From: JAGVPT01 sp964384415
GTDB taxonomy: Bacteria > Bacteroidota > Ignavibacteria > UBA10030 > UBA8401
Length of the DNA stretch: 26,301 nucleotides
Direction: 5' to 3'
NCBI GenBank assembly: GCA_964384415.1
Contig: CAYLMV010000056.1
Location: 1-26,301 of the forward strand
In this document: positions 1-6,991 of the stretch, one piece after another
How positions within the stretch are numbered: the stretch's first letter is position 1
How the letters are laid out: the number at the start of each line of letters is the position of its first letter
Position numbers and translations under genes: made by a program
The notes under the pieces: generated by a model
Seen by the model: the letters and a program-made list of their open reading frames with translations, nothing else
Told to the model about the DNA's origin: nothing
The model's database searches: none

Positions 1-1532
1 CGATGGAGATGATAGAATCGATGGAACGACTCGGCAACTTCGTGGAGATACGTGGTCAATCGATGAGGCTCGAAGGAGGCTGAACAATTGAGAACCACTT
101 CCGGAAAATCAAGAAGCACTTTCATTAGTTCTATCTCTTCCTTTTCTTTCAGCAGCGCGAATGTGGAGGTGTCCAACAGGTATTTGAGGTCGTCAACCCG
201 CATTCCCTGTTCGGCGGCAAATCGGAGGATGCTCGCGATCCGGGCATGGGCATATTGGAGATAGTAGACCGGATTTTGATCTGATTGCTCTTTTGCGAGT
301 GCGACGTCAAATTCGAGGTGAGTATTCGCACTTCTCATGACGAAGAAATAGTGGACGGCGTCGGCGCCCACTTCATCAATCAATTCGTCGAGGGTATAGA
401 CCTTGGCGCTTCGCTTCGACATTTTCACAACTTCGTCATTGTCGACGAATGATACCATCTGGTGGATGATGACTTTTACCTTTGAAGTATCGTAGCCAAG
501 GGCCTTGACTCCGGCAAGAACGTCCGGGATCGTCGCGACATGGTCGGCTCCGAAGATGTCTACGACGAGATCGAATCCCCTGCGGAATTTTTCGCGGTGG
601 TAGGCGATATCGGGCAAGCGGTAGGTCGGTTCGCCGGTTCGTTTGACGATCACGCGGTCCTGGTCGAGGCCGACGGCGGTCGCCTTGAACCATACCGCTC
701 CCTCGCTGTCATAGGCAAGTCCCCGCTTCCGCAGTTCGCTGATGATCTCCTCTATTTTTCCTGAACTATAAAGCGAATCCTCGTTGTAGTAGACATCGTG
801 TTGTACTCCAAGCCTCCCCAGCGTTTTCTTGATGCTCGCGAAACACCACTCTTCCCCCTTTTTCTTGAAGTAGGTTCTCTCGGAGTCGGTTTCTCTCAGC
901 GACTCGCCCTTGTCTGCTTTAACTTCAAGCGCAATATCCTTGATGTAGTCTCCCTGGTACCCCTCCGCCGGCGAAGCATAGTCATCCCCAATGGACTGCC
1001 GGTACCTCGCATAAATGCTTTCACCCAGCATGCGCATCTGGTTGCCGGCGTTGTTGAAATAGTATTCCCTCGTCACACGATGACCGGTCCATTCCAGCAG
1101 ATTGGCGATCGTCGCCCCCAGGATTACCTGGCGTCCATGGCCGCTGTGCAGCGGACCGGTGGGATTCGCGCTCACCCATTCGATGTTCGTTTTCAATCCA
1201 TGAGCGGCATCCGACCTTCCAAAATCTGCTCCTCGTTGGAGGATCGATTTCGAAAGTTCGAGGATGTACCCGTCTGAGATCCTGAAATTGATGAAGCCCG
1301 GGCCGGCTATTTCCGTCGATGATATTTTGGAGGGATCGAGAGTGAAAGTGTCGACCAGACTCTGGGCGATTTGCCGCGGATTTTTCCCGATCGACTTCGC
1401 AACCATCATGGCGACGTTTGTCGTCAGGTCGCCGTGCGCGGCAACTTTGGGTTTTTCGAGGATGATGTCGACGGCAGGATAGTGGAGGGAGTCGAGGGCA
1501 CGTACAACTGCCTGGTACAAATATTCTTTCAT
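1..1532 (-). CDS. argS: Arginyl-tRNA synthetase (3' end cut by window edge)
   Basis: This gene charges tRNA-Arg with arginine in the cytoplasm. Reading the minus strand from an ATG at 1532-1530 gives about 510 uninterrupted codons that run off the left edge, so the last roughly 50 residues of a normal class I ArgS (about 550-580 aa) are missing from the window. The HIGH motif appears as ANPTGPLHSGH (residues about 122-132) and the KMSKS loop as KMSKR (about 370-374). A DALR-type anticodon-binding domain starts near SDQNPVYYLQYAHARIASIL. The N-terminal Add-1 domain contains AAHGDLTTNVAM. The start overlaps the rsfS stop as ATGA, so the two genes are translationally coupled. No defects are seen in the visible part. 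Confidence 0.96.
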   Translation of the reverse strand, partial: MKEYLYQAVVRALDSLHYPAVDIILEKPKVAAHGDLTTNVAMMVAKSIGKNPRQIAQSLVDTFTLDPSKISSTEIAGPGFINFRISDGYILELSKSILQRGADFGRSDAAHGLKTNIEWVSANPTGPLHSGHGRQVILGATIANLLEWTGHRVTREYYFNNAGNQMRMLGESIYARYRQSIGDDYASPAEGYQGDYIKDIALEVKADKGESLRETDSERTYFKKKGEEWCFASIKKTLGRLGVQHDVYYNEDSLYSSGKIEEIISELRKRGLAYDSEGAVWFKATAVGLDQDRVIVKRTGEPTYRLPDIAYHREKFRRGFDLVVDIFGADHVATIPDVLAGVKALGYDTSKVKVIIHQMVSFVDNDEVVKMSKRSAKVYTLDELIDEVGADAVHYFFVMRSANTHLEFDVALAKEQSDQNPVYYLQYAHARIASILRFAAEQGMRVDDLKYLLDTSTFALLKEKEEIELMKVLLDFPEVVLNCSASFEPHRLTTYLHEVAESFHRFYHLH

Positions 1533-1933
1533 TGACGGACTAATTTCTTCGGCAGGCGGGCTTTTCTTCTCACCGCGGCCGCCGCCGGTTTATCTTCAAG
1601 ATATTCAAACTTTGCATCACCCCACAATTTCTCCAAATTATAGAATGAACGCGTTTCTTTATGGAAGACATGCACGACGACATCCACAAAGTCGAGGAGC
1701 ACCCATGTCGATTCGCCCTGTCCTTCATCGTGCCATACCCTTTCTCCGGCGCGTTCCGCACCGTCGCGGATATTATCCGCGATCGCGCGGACTTGAGTGT
1801 CCGACTCCGCCGAACAGATGACAAAGAAATCGGCCATGGAGGTCAGTTTCCTCAAGTCGAGAAGAACGACATCTTGCGCCTTCTTTGCGAGAGCAAAGGC
1901 GGCGATTTTTTTGGCGAGCGCTCTGGGGGTCAA
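1529..1933 (-). CDS. rsfS: Ribosomal silencing factor RsfS
   Basis: This is a 134-residue protein of the RsfS/Iojap/YbeB family. The family binds ribosomal protein uL14 on the 50S subunit and blocks subunit joining when nutrients are short. The family core is clear: AQDVVLLDLRKLTSMADFFVICSAES near residues 19-44, then VWHDEGQGESTWVLLDFVDVVVHVFHKETRSFYNLEKLWGDA. Length is normal, with a basic tail. The start is TTG (1933-1931): the next upstream in-frame codons reach a TAA at 1972-1970 with no ATG or GTG, and an AAGGGAAG ribosome-binding site lies just before the TTG. It begins 36 nt after the LytR_C gene and its stop overlaps the argS start (ATGA), so the three probably form one transcript. 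Confidence 0.93.
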   Translation of the reverse strand: MTPRALAKKIAAFALAKKAQDVVLLDLRKLTSMADFFVICSAESDTQVRAIADNIRDGAERAGERVWHDEGQGESTWVLLDFVDVVVHVFHKETRSFYNLEKLWGDAKFEYLEDKPAAAAVRRKARLPKKLVRQ

Positions 1934-1969
1934 AGTCTTCCCTTTTGAATTGTGAGTGATAGCGTGGCG

Positions 1970-2431
1970 TTACTTCCATCCACGGAGTGCCTTGAAGTCT
2001 TTTCCCAGAATCACCGATGCGGTGACAAAATATTCCGGGCTGATTTCCTGAACAACATTTTTGGGGTCGATCCCCAGATCGGAAGCGAGTTTCCGCGCGA
2101 CATCGATATTTCCGCTCCGGTCGATGACCAGCGTTTGTTTCACGTCGAACGTTTTGTAGTTCCCCATCTCGACAACGTCGTACCCCGATGCGCGGAGCAG
2201 GCTGGTCATCTTCTGGCCAATCCCCGACGCGCCGCAGCCATTAAGGACATCCACCTGCACGATGTTCCTTGACAATACCGGCGCGGCCGTTTCAACACCC
2301 CGCACGGCGGCGGTGGTGCCGCTGGAAGGGAAGCTGATCGCGAAAATCTGGTAGAGAACAAAGCAGAGAATAACAACGAGAAGGAGATTGAGTGCAACTT
2401 TTCTTGAAGAGGGAGCGGTTTTTTCTTTCAT
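1970..2431 (-). CDS. LytR_C-domain single-pass membrane protein
   Basis: This is a 153-residue protein with a short basic cytoplasmic N-terminus, one transmembrane segment (VALNLLLVVILCFVLYQIFA, about residues 12-31) and an extracytoplasmic LytR_C domain. That domain is recognisable from VQVDVLNGCGASGIGQKMTSLL, the 'GNYKTFDVKQTLVIDRSGN' stretch and the ending VTASVILGKDF. LytR_C domains occur with LytR-CpsA-Psr wall enzymes and alone; the stand-alone form next to rsfS is a common FCB-group arrangement (from memory), and its function is not established. I chose the ATG at 2431. An upstream ATG at 2473 would add 14 residues, but those codons cover the U-tract of a likely terminator, and its AGG is only about 3 nt from the ATG. 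Confidence 0.82.
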   Translation of the reverse strand: MKEKTAPSSRKVALNLLLVVILCFVLYQIFAISFPSSGTTAAVRGVETAAPVLSRNIVQVDVLNGCGASGIGQKMTSLLRASGYDVVEMGNYKTFDVKQTLVIDRSGNIDVARKLASDLGIDPKNVVQEISPEYFVTASVILGKDFKALRGWK

Positions 2432-2454
2432 TATTTCCAAGAGGTCATTCTGGC

Positions 2455-2496
2455 AAAAAAAATGACCGGGCATTCACCTTTCGGCAGCTTCGGTCA
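2455..2496 (-). terminator. Candidate intrinsic terminator after the small exported-protein gene
   Basis: On the minus strand TGACCG (2496-2491) can pair with CGGTCA (2468-2463), and the second arm is followed directly by eight Ts (2462-2455). The loop is about 22 nt, longer than ideal, so strength is uncertain. It lies about 40 nt after the stop of the gene ending at 2534. A further inverted repeat (GGTCATT 2443-2449 / AATGACC 2461-2467) shares the same arm. Confidence 0.42.
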
Positions 2497-2533
2497 AGCG
2501 GATATCTCAATACTGTGATGATCGGCGATCGTT

Positions 2534-3046
2534 TCAATATCCTTCCGATCCGTGAAACAATCCATTATACGGCCCGTACATCCCGCCATACATTCCGTAG
2601 AGGCCAAAGGGGATTTTCTCATATGACACGCGGAGCAGCATATTATCGGATGGGTGATAATCGATTGCCGCCCGGTTCAAAAAGACGCCGGTCAGGCTGT
2701 TCTGAAGGCGCTGGTCGAACGTGCTGTACGGCGAGTGCTGAAGGCTTACATCGACCTGCGCGTCGACCGAGTTCGAGAATTTATACATCATGCTGTTAGT
2801 GTACATCCCGAGCGCCAAACCCTGGCGGCCCATCGCGGTATAGCTCATTGAATAGCTTTGCCGCATCTTAAAATTATCGGGGTTAAAGAACCCAAGAAAA
2901 TCTGAGTCGGTCTCCGGTTTGATGAACGAGTCAGAGACCTTTGGTTCGCTGTCCGGCGTCCTCTTGAATTGCGCAGAGGACTGCTGAACCGTCACCACAC
3001 TGAGCAAACCTACCAACCCTGCGAACAGCTTAAACCTTTTTCTCAT
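2534..3046 (-). CDS. Small exported, probably outer-membrane, protein of unknown function
   Basis: I do not recognise a named family. The 170-residue product has a clear signal peptide: basic MRKRFK, a hydrophobic stretch, and a likely signal peptidase I site at SSA-Q (25/26). The mature part has alternating polar/hydrophobic strands (MRQSYSMSYTAMG, LALGMYTNSMMYKF, DAQVDVSLQHSPY, MLLRVSYEKIPFG) as in outer-membrane beta-strand proteins, but it is too short for a large barrel. It ends in a Gly/Tyr/Met-rich tail (GLYGMYGGMYGPYNG). It has its own near-consensus promoter and a strong AGAGGAG site 5 nt before the ATG, so it is probably well expressed as a single gene. A likely terminator follows. 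Confidence 0.75.
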   Translation of the reverse strand: MRKRFKLFAGLVGLLSVVTVQQSSAQFKRTPDSEPKVSDSFIKPETDSDFLGFFNPDNFKMRQSYSMSYTAMGRQGLALGMYTNSMMYKFSNSVDAQVDVSLQHSPYSTFDQRLQNSLTGVFLNRAAIDYHPSDNMLLRVSYEKIPFGLYGMYGGMYGPYNGLFHGSEGY

Positions 3047-3051
3047 GGTAA

Positions 3052-3058
3052 CTCCTCT
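3052..3058 (-). promoter_or_regulatory. Strong ribosome-binding site of the small exported protein
   Basis: AGAGGAG on the minus strand, 5 nt before the ATG at 3046-3044. It fixes the start of this gene and shows that Shine-Dalgarno initiation is used here, unlike many Bacteroidetes genes. Confidence 0.7.
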
Positions 3059-3073
3059 AACATCCTACAGGAG

Positions 3074-3102
3074 ATAATAAAAAAATCCAGGATAATTGTC
3101 AA
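3074..3102 (-). promoter_or_regulatory. Near-consensus sigma-70 promoter for the exported protein at 2534-3046
   Basis: On the minus strand TTGACA (3102-3097, perfect -35) is followed after exactly 17 nt by TATTAT (3079-3074, 5 of 6 matches to the -10 box). The predicted transcription start is about 20 nt before the ATG, with the ribosome-binding site between. The distance and order are ideal for a housekeeping promoter. Confidence 0.7.
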
Positions 3103-3186
3103 GACGGCAGCGGATCAGGTTCATTTTCATCCTATTCGGGCTGCGCTTGCGATGGAAAAACTCCAGTCTGAATTCAAGCTTGTTAC

Positions 3187-3222
3187 TTCCTGGATGTCCG
3201 CCTCTGGCGGAGTTGCCAGGAA
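3187..3222. repeat. Two-tier hairpin in the spacer downstream of glmU
   Basis: TTCCTGG (3187-3193) pairs with CCAGGAA (3216-3222), and inside it TCCGCC (3197-3202) pairs with GGCGGA (3206-3211) around a TCT loop. It sits 50-85 nt past the glmU stop. There is no T-tract on either side, so it may stabilise mRNA ends or be a remnant of a dispersed palindrome rather than an intrinsic terminator. The rest of the 225-nt spacer (3047-3271) holds only the promoter and ribosome-binding site listed separately. Confidence 0.5.
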
Positions 3223-3271
3223 TTCCTTGAGTTGGAAGGCAAATTGAGTCATTATCGTTCTCACATCTGCA

Positions 3272-4054
3272 TTAATTAACAACTGGCGTCTTCCCGGCGT
3301 TCCTCAATTGCAGGAGACTGGCCGCTTCATCGAGCTGGGCCACGGTGTTGACTCCACGAATCTCATTGAAATCTCCGGCTTTCTTGGCCGACACTTTCAG
3401 CTTATGAATCCAATAATATGCAAAGACGTCGGTGAGATAGTATTCTTTCTGAGCATTGTTCGTGTTGATGTGCTTCAACGCCTCAAACAACCGTACAGAA
3501 TCGAAAATATAAATCCCCGAATTGATCTCGCACACTTTTCGCTCCTCCGGGCTTGCGTCTTTCTCCTCAACAATGCCTACGACATTTCCGGCGCTGTCTC
3601 TCAAAATCCTGCCATATCCGGTCGGAATATCGAGATCGGCGCTCAAGATGGTTCCGACGGCTCCCGTTCCGTGGTGATGGTGAATAAGATCGAGGATGGT
3701 GCTCTGGCGCAGGAGTGGAACGTCTCCCGACAGCACAAGCACGTCTCCGCGAAATGCCGACAAGAGCTGCGTCGTCTGCATCACAGCATGGCCGGTGCCA
3801 AGCTGTGGTTCCTGAAGGGCAAATTCCACGGATGGGAATACCCTGCTGAGATGGGCGATGACAGAATCACGATGATATCCGACGACTGCGATGATTCGCG
3901 AGGAATTGAGTCCAACAGCCAATTCCACCACATGTTCAATCATCGGTCTCCCTCCCACTTCGAACATCACTTTCGCCTTTTCGGAGTTCAGCATGCGGGT
4001 GCCTTTGCCCGCCGCCATGATGACTGTTGCGAAATGTCTTTCGGGAGTTTTCAT
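3272..4054 (-). CDS. glmU: GlmU-type UDP-GlcNAc pyrophosphorylase, N-terminal domain only
   Basis: This is a nucleotidyltransferase that joins UTP and GlcNAc-1-phosphate to UDP-GlcNAc, the precursor of peptidoglycan and lipid A. The Rossmann signature MAAGKGTRM is at residues 13-21 with the catalytic lysine region EKAKVMFEVGGRPMIEHV after it. QEPQLGTGHAVM matches the uridine-binding loop, LSGDVPLL the metal-binding Asp region, and GYGRILRD, GIVEEKDA and NSGIYIFD further conserved blocks. The protein stops at 260 residues, whereas bifunctional GlmU is about 456. The left-handed beta-helix acetyltransferase half is absent, with no trace downstream, so GlcN-1-P acetylation must be done elsewhere. 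It is the last gene of the porX operon and its ATG overlaps the panC stop (ATGA). A related sugar-phosphate nucleotidyltransferase role cannot be excluded. Confidence 0.85.
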   Translation of the reverse strand: MKTPERHFATVIMAAGKGTRMLNSEKAKVMFEVGGRPMIEHVVELAVGLNSSRIIAVVGYHRDSVIAHLSRVFPSVEFALQEPQLGTGHAVMQTTQLLSAFRGDVLVLSGDVPLLRQSTILDLIHHHHGTGAVGTILSADLDIPTGYGRILRDSAGNVVGIVEEKDASPEERKVCEINSGIYIFDSVRLFEALKHINTNNAQKEYYLTDVFAYYWIHKLKVSAKKAGDFNEIRGVNTVAQLDEAASLLQLRNAGKTPVVN

Positions 4055-4905
4055 CGGACGTTGAGAAAAGTATTATCGATGAGGCGGGTCGTTCCAAAAC
4101 GGACGGCAAGAAGCACGAGCGCCGGCATTCCTTTCTGAAGCCCGTCAAGAACGGAGAGCGAATCGCCGTTGACGATTTCTATATAGTCAATCGCCGCACT
4201 CTTCTTCTGCTGGATCATGTTCCTCATTTCCTTGACGATCGCGGCCGCACTCTGCTCGCCGCCTGCAACGAGTTGTTCGGCCCGGCAAAGAGCTGCATGG
4301 AGAACCGCCGAGTCACTCCTTTCCTGGGGAGTGAGATAAACATTACGTGAACTCATCGCAAGGCCATCCTTCTCACGAACGATCGGGGCCACGACGATCT
4401 CGACATCGAAATGGAGATCCCTCCCAATTCTTTTCACGACCGCGCATTGCTGCGCATCCTTCTGACCAAAAAAAGCCCGATGGGGCTTTGTCAAGAGAAA
4501 GAGCTGAGCGACGATCGTTGTGACGCCGCGAAAGTGCGTCGGCCGCGATTTTCCTTCCAGGATTGAAGAGATTCCATCGACAGTAACAAATGTCGAGTAT
4601 CCATCCGGGTACATTTCGTTCTGGTCGGGAGTGAAGAGGATCGTCGTCCCCGCTGTCCGGCATGCTTCGGCATCCTTGACAAGATCGCGGGGATAACGTG
4701 CAAAATCTTCGTTGGGGGCGAATTGCGTTGGATTCACGAAAATCGAAGTGATAATGAAATCACATGATTTCTTGGCCAACGCGATAAGGCTGAGGTGTCC
4801 CGCGTGGAGACTCCCCATCGTCGGAACCAGTCCAATCGTCTTGCCCTGACGTCTGGCCTCCTCGGCCAGCTTCTGCATTTCGGCGGCAGAAACGATTACC
4901 TGCAT
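4051..4905 (-). CDS. panC: Pantothenate synthetase
   Basis: This enzyme condenses pantoate and beta-alanine with ATP to make pantothenate, the coenzyme A precursor, in the cytoplasm. The 284-residue length is normal. The nucleotide-binding HIGH-like motif is PTMGSLHAGH (28-37). FVNPTQFAPNEDFARYPR, the pantoate/beta-alanine site, follows. Then come THFRGVTTIVAQL, FFGQKDAQQ and the KMSKS-like loop DGLAMSSRNVYL. All are intact. It starts 52 nt after accD and overlaps glmU by ATGA. Next to accD it groups two acyl-carrier-related steps, coenzyme A supply and fatty-acid initiation. Confidence 0.97.
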   Translation of the reverse strand: MQVIVSAAEMQKLAEEARRQGKTIGLVPTMGSLHAGHLSLIALAKKSCDFIITSIFVNPTQFAPNEDFARYPRDLVKDAEACRTAGTTILFTPDQNEMYPDGYSTFVTVDGISSILEGKSRPTHFRGVTTIVAQLFLLTKPHRAFFGQKDAQQCAVVKRIGRDLHFDVEIVVAPIVREKDGLAMSSRNVYLTPQERSDSAVLHAALCRAEQLVAGGEQSAAAIVKEMRNMIQQKKSAAIDYIEIVNGDSLSVLDGLQKGMPALVLLAVRFGTTRLIDNTFLNVR

Positions 4906-4957
4906 AGTGACCGTTGACGACTGAAAGGAATGGCGGAAAAAAGTAAGCGAGGTCCCA

Positions 4958-5794
4958 TCAGAACATTTCCAGAAGCTTCGAGAGAGTCTCTTTCAGGTCT
5001 TTCCTGTTGACGACGAGGTCGATGAAACCTTTTTCCTGCACAAATTCCGATCGCTGAAAGCCGGCCGGCAGATCTTTTCCTATCGTCTGTTTGATAACAC
5101 GGGGGCCGGCAAAGCCGATAAGAGCGCCCGGCTCGGCGATGTGGATATCTCCGAGCATCGCATAGCTGGCCGTTACTCCACCCGTGGTAGGATCCGTCAT
5201 GATCGATATGTAAGGTATGCGCGCGTCGGAAAGCCGCGCAAGCTTCGCACTCGTCTTCGCCATCTGCATCAGCGAATAGGCCGCTTCCATCATTCGCGCT
5301 CCGCCGCTCGATGAGATAACAATCAAGGGCGTTTTGGATTTGAGCGCCTTGTCGATCGCGCGGCTGATTTTTTCTCCCACCACCGATCCCATGCTTCCTC
5401 CGATGAACGCAAAGTCCATGCAGGCGATGACCACATCGTGCTTGTTGATCTTTCCGGTGCCGGAGCGGACTGCGTCGTTGAGGCCGGACTTCTTTATCGT
5501 GTCTTTGATACGGTCCTTGTACTTCTTGGTATCTGAGAAGTTCAGGGGGTCCTTCGAGGTCATCTTCCTGTCCATTTCCCTGAAGCTGCCGGTATCCAGC
5601 AAGAGTGAAAAATACTCTTTGCTCCCTATCCGAAAATGGAAGTTGCATTTCGCACACACCCAGAGGTTCTGCTGAAGGACTTTCTTATGTACGATTTCGC
5701 CGCACGACTCACATTTCGTCCATAGTCCTTCTGGGGTGTCTTTCTTCTGAGAATCGGAAGAGATGCTTTCTTTTGAACGTCGAAACCATGCCAT
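4958..5794 (-). CDS. accD: Acetyl-CoA carboxylase carboxyltransferase subunit beta
   Basis: AccD with AccA forms the carboxyltransferase that makes malonyl-CoA, the committed step of fatty-acid synthesis. An N-terminal four-cysteine zinc finger is intact (C28, C31, C47, C50; WTKCESCGE ... WVCAKCNFHF). The crotonase-type core shows MDFAFIGGSMGSVVGEKI, the oxyanion-type VISSSGGARMMEAAYSLMQM and MTDPTTGGVTASYAMLGD, then IGFAGPRVI. Length (278) is normal for the beta subunit. It starts only 3 nt after the tsaB stop, so it is in the porX operon. accA is not in the window. Confidence 0.97.
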   Translation of the reverse strand: MAWFRRSKESISSDSQKKDTPEGLWTKCESCGEIVHKKVLQQNLWVCAKCNFHFRIGSKEYFSLLLDTGSFREMDRKMTSKDPLNFSDTKKYKDRIKDTIKKSGLNDAVRSGTGKINKHDVVIACMDFAFIGGSMGSVVGEKISRAIDKALKSKTPLIVISSSGGARMMEAAYSLMQMAKTSAKLARLSDARIPYISIMTDPTTGGVTASYAMLGDIHIAEPGALIGFAGPRVIKQTIGKDLPAGFQRSEFVQEKGFIDLVVNRKDLKETLSKLLEMF

Positions 5795-5797
5795 CGG

Positions 5798-6550
5798 TTA
5801 GTCCTTCGATGATTGAGTGGTCTGCGAGAATTCAACCGGAATCCGCTGAATCTTCTGCTGCCGTTTCACGCCCGGTTGTGTGGCGACAAAATCCCTGATG
5901 TACATCGGCTCCAGCATCGTGTACTCTCCCGCCGCCAGCATTTCCCCTCCATGCTCTGCGACGATCCCCACCGAAGCGGCACTGCACACGGCGCCTTGCA
6001 CAATCCGAAAAGCACCGTTCGATCTTCCTGCTGCATCCATTTTGGCTATTCCATCCCCAAAAAATGCAACGGCCCCGAAAGAACGGGCCGCCTCGGATAT
6101 TTTCAAAATGCCAGCTATCTCATACGGCGATTTCCTCGTTACTCCTCCGGCATTCACCGCATAAAAGCAGAAATATGCCTCATCCCGTTTCGCGTCTATC
6201 AGAGGACACGCCGTTTCTCCCTCACGTGCTCCGCCGCTCCGGAAATATTCAAATGCCATGGCATCAAGAGTCGGAACCGGAACGATCGGAAGACTGCGCG
6301 CAACGGCCAGCCCTTTCGCGGTGCTGAGGCCTATCCGTAAACCGGTAAATGACCCCGGCCCAATCGAAACTGCGACGGCATCCAGGCGGCTCAGGCTCAT
6401 CGAAGCGCTCCGAAGAAGCTCGTCGATCATCGGAAGCAGCTTCTCGGAATGAATCTTTTTCTCGACGGTGGAACGCTCGGCGATCACGCGTCCTTCATGC
6501 ACAAGCGCTACTCCGCATACATCTGTTGCCGTCTCAATCGCCAGGATCAT
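5798..6550 (-). CDS. tsaB: tRNA t6A-synthesis protein TsaB
   Basis: TsaB is the non-catalytic ASKHA-fold partner of TsaD in the complex that installs N6-threonylcarbamoyladenosine at A37 of ANN-decoding tRNAs. The N-terminus MILAIETATDVCGVAL and the motif VSIGPGSFTGLRIGLSTAKGLA (about 61-82) are diagnostic. PLIDAKRDEAYFCFY follows. The C-terminal half is divergent, and the protein (250 aa) is slightly longer than E. coli TsaB, ending in a polar tail. Its ATG overlaps the tsaE stop (ATGA 6547-6550), so the two t6A partners are translationally coupled. Confidence 0.95.
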   Translation of the reverse strand: MILAIETATDVCGVALVHEGRVIAERSTVEKKIHSEKLLPMIDELLRSASMSLSRLDAVAVSIGPGSFTGLRIGLSTAKGLAVARSLPIVPVPTLDAMAFEYFRSGGAREGETACPLIDAKRDEAYFCFYAVNAGGVTRKSPYEIAGILKISEAARSFGAVAFFGDGIAKMDAAGRSNGAFRIVQGAVCSAASVGIVAEHGGEMLAAGEYTMLEPMYIRDFVATQPGVKRQQKIQRIPVEFSQTTQSSKD

Positions 6551-6981
6551 GCCGCATCCACCCGTTCGATGTTGACGATGCGCTCATCCGGATTTGAGCC
6601 TAACTCCAGCTTCACGTCGTACCGGTCCTTCCTAAGTTTCGAATCAACCAGGTCCGCCCATTCTACCAGGCACACCCCGTCGCCGAAAAGATACTCTTCA
6701 AATCCAATCTCTGTCAGTTCTTCGAGCGAGCGAAGCCGGTAAAAATCAAAGTGGTACACGGGATACTTCCCTTCGACATACTCGTTGAGAATTGTGAACG
6801 AAGGACTCAAAACATGATCCCGGATACCGAGCCCGAGACAGACCCCTTTGGCAAATTGTGTTTTCCCGCTGCCGAGCCCGCCGTACAGCGCCACGACATC
6901 CCGCCGGCGAAGCAGCGACGCAAAGTCCCTTCCGAGTGCGAGGGTTTCGCCGGCCGTCCTGGTCACGATTGGGCTCTTCAT
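6547..6981 (-). CDS. tsaE: t6A-synthesis ATPase TsaE
   Basis: TsaE is the P-loop ATPase that powers turnover of the TsaB-TsaD complex. The Walker A motif is GGLGSGKTQ (about 35-43). SPSFTILNEY is the family switch motif, and YHFDFYRL and EYLFGDGVCLVEWAD (Walker B region) follow. The length of 144 aa is typical. It begins 10 nt after porX stops and overlaps tsaB. A porX-tsaE neighbourhood is something I recall from other FCB genomes, which makes the linkage meaningful rather than accidental. Confidence 0.95.
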   Translation of the reverse strand: MKSPIVTRTAGETLALGRDFASLLRRRDVVALYGGLGSGKTQFAKGVCLGLGIRDHVLSPSFTILNEYVEGKYPVYHFDFYRLRSLEELTEIGFEEYLFGDGVCLVEWADLVDSKLRKDRYDVKLELGSNPDERIVNIERVDAA

Positions 6982-6991
6982 GCTGGTCGTG

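Noticed and set aside
2432..2473. Longer start for the LytR_C protein at 2473
   Set aside because: The added codons include a T8 tract and inverted repeat that look like a terminator, and the AGG is only about 3 nt from that ATG.
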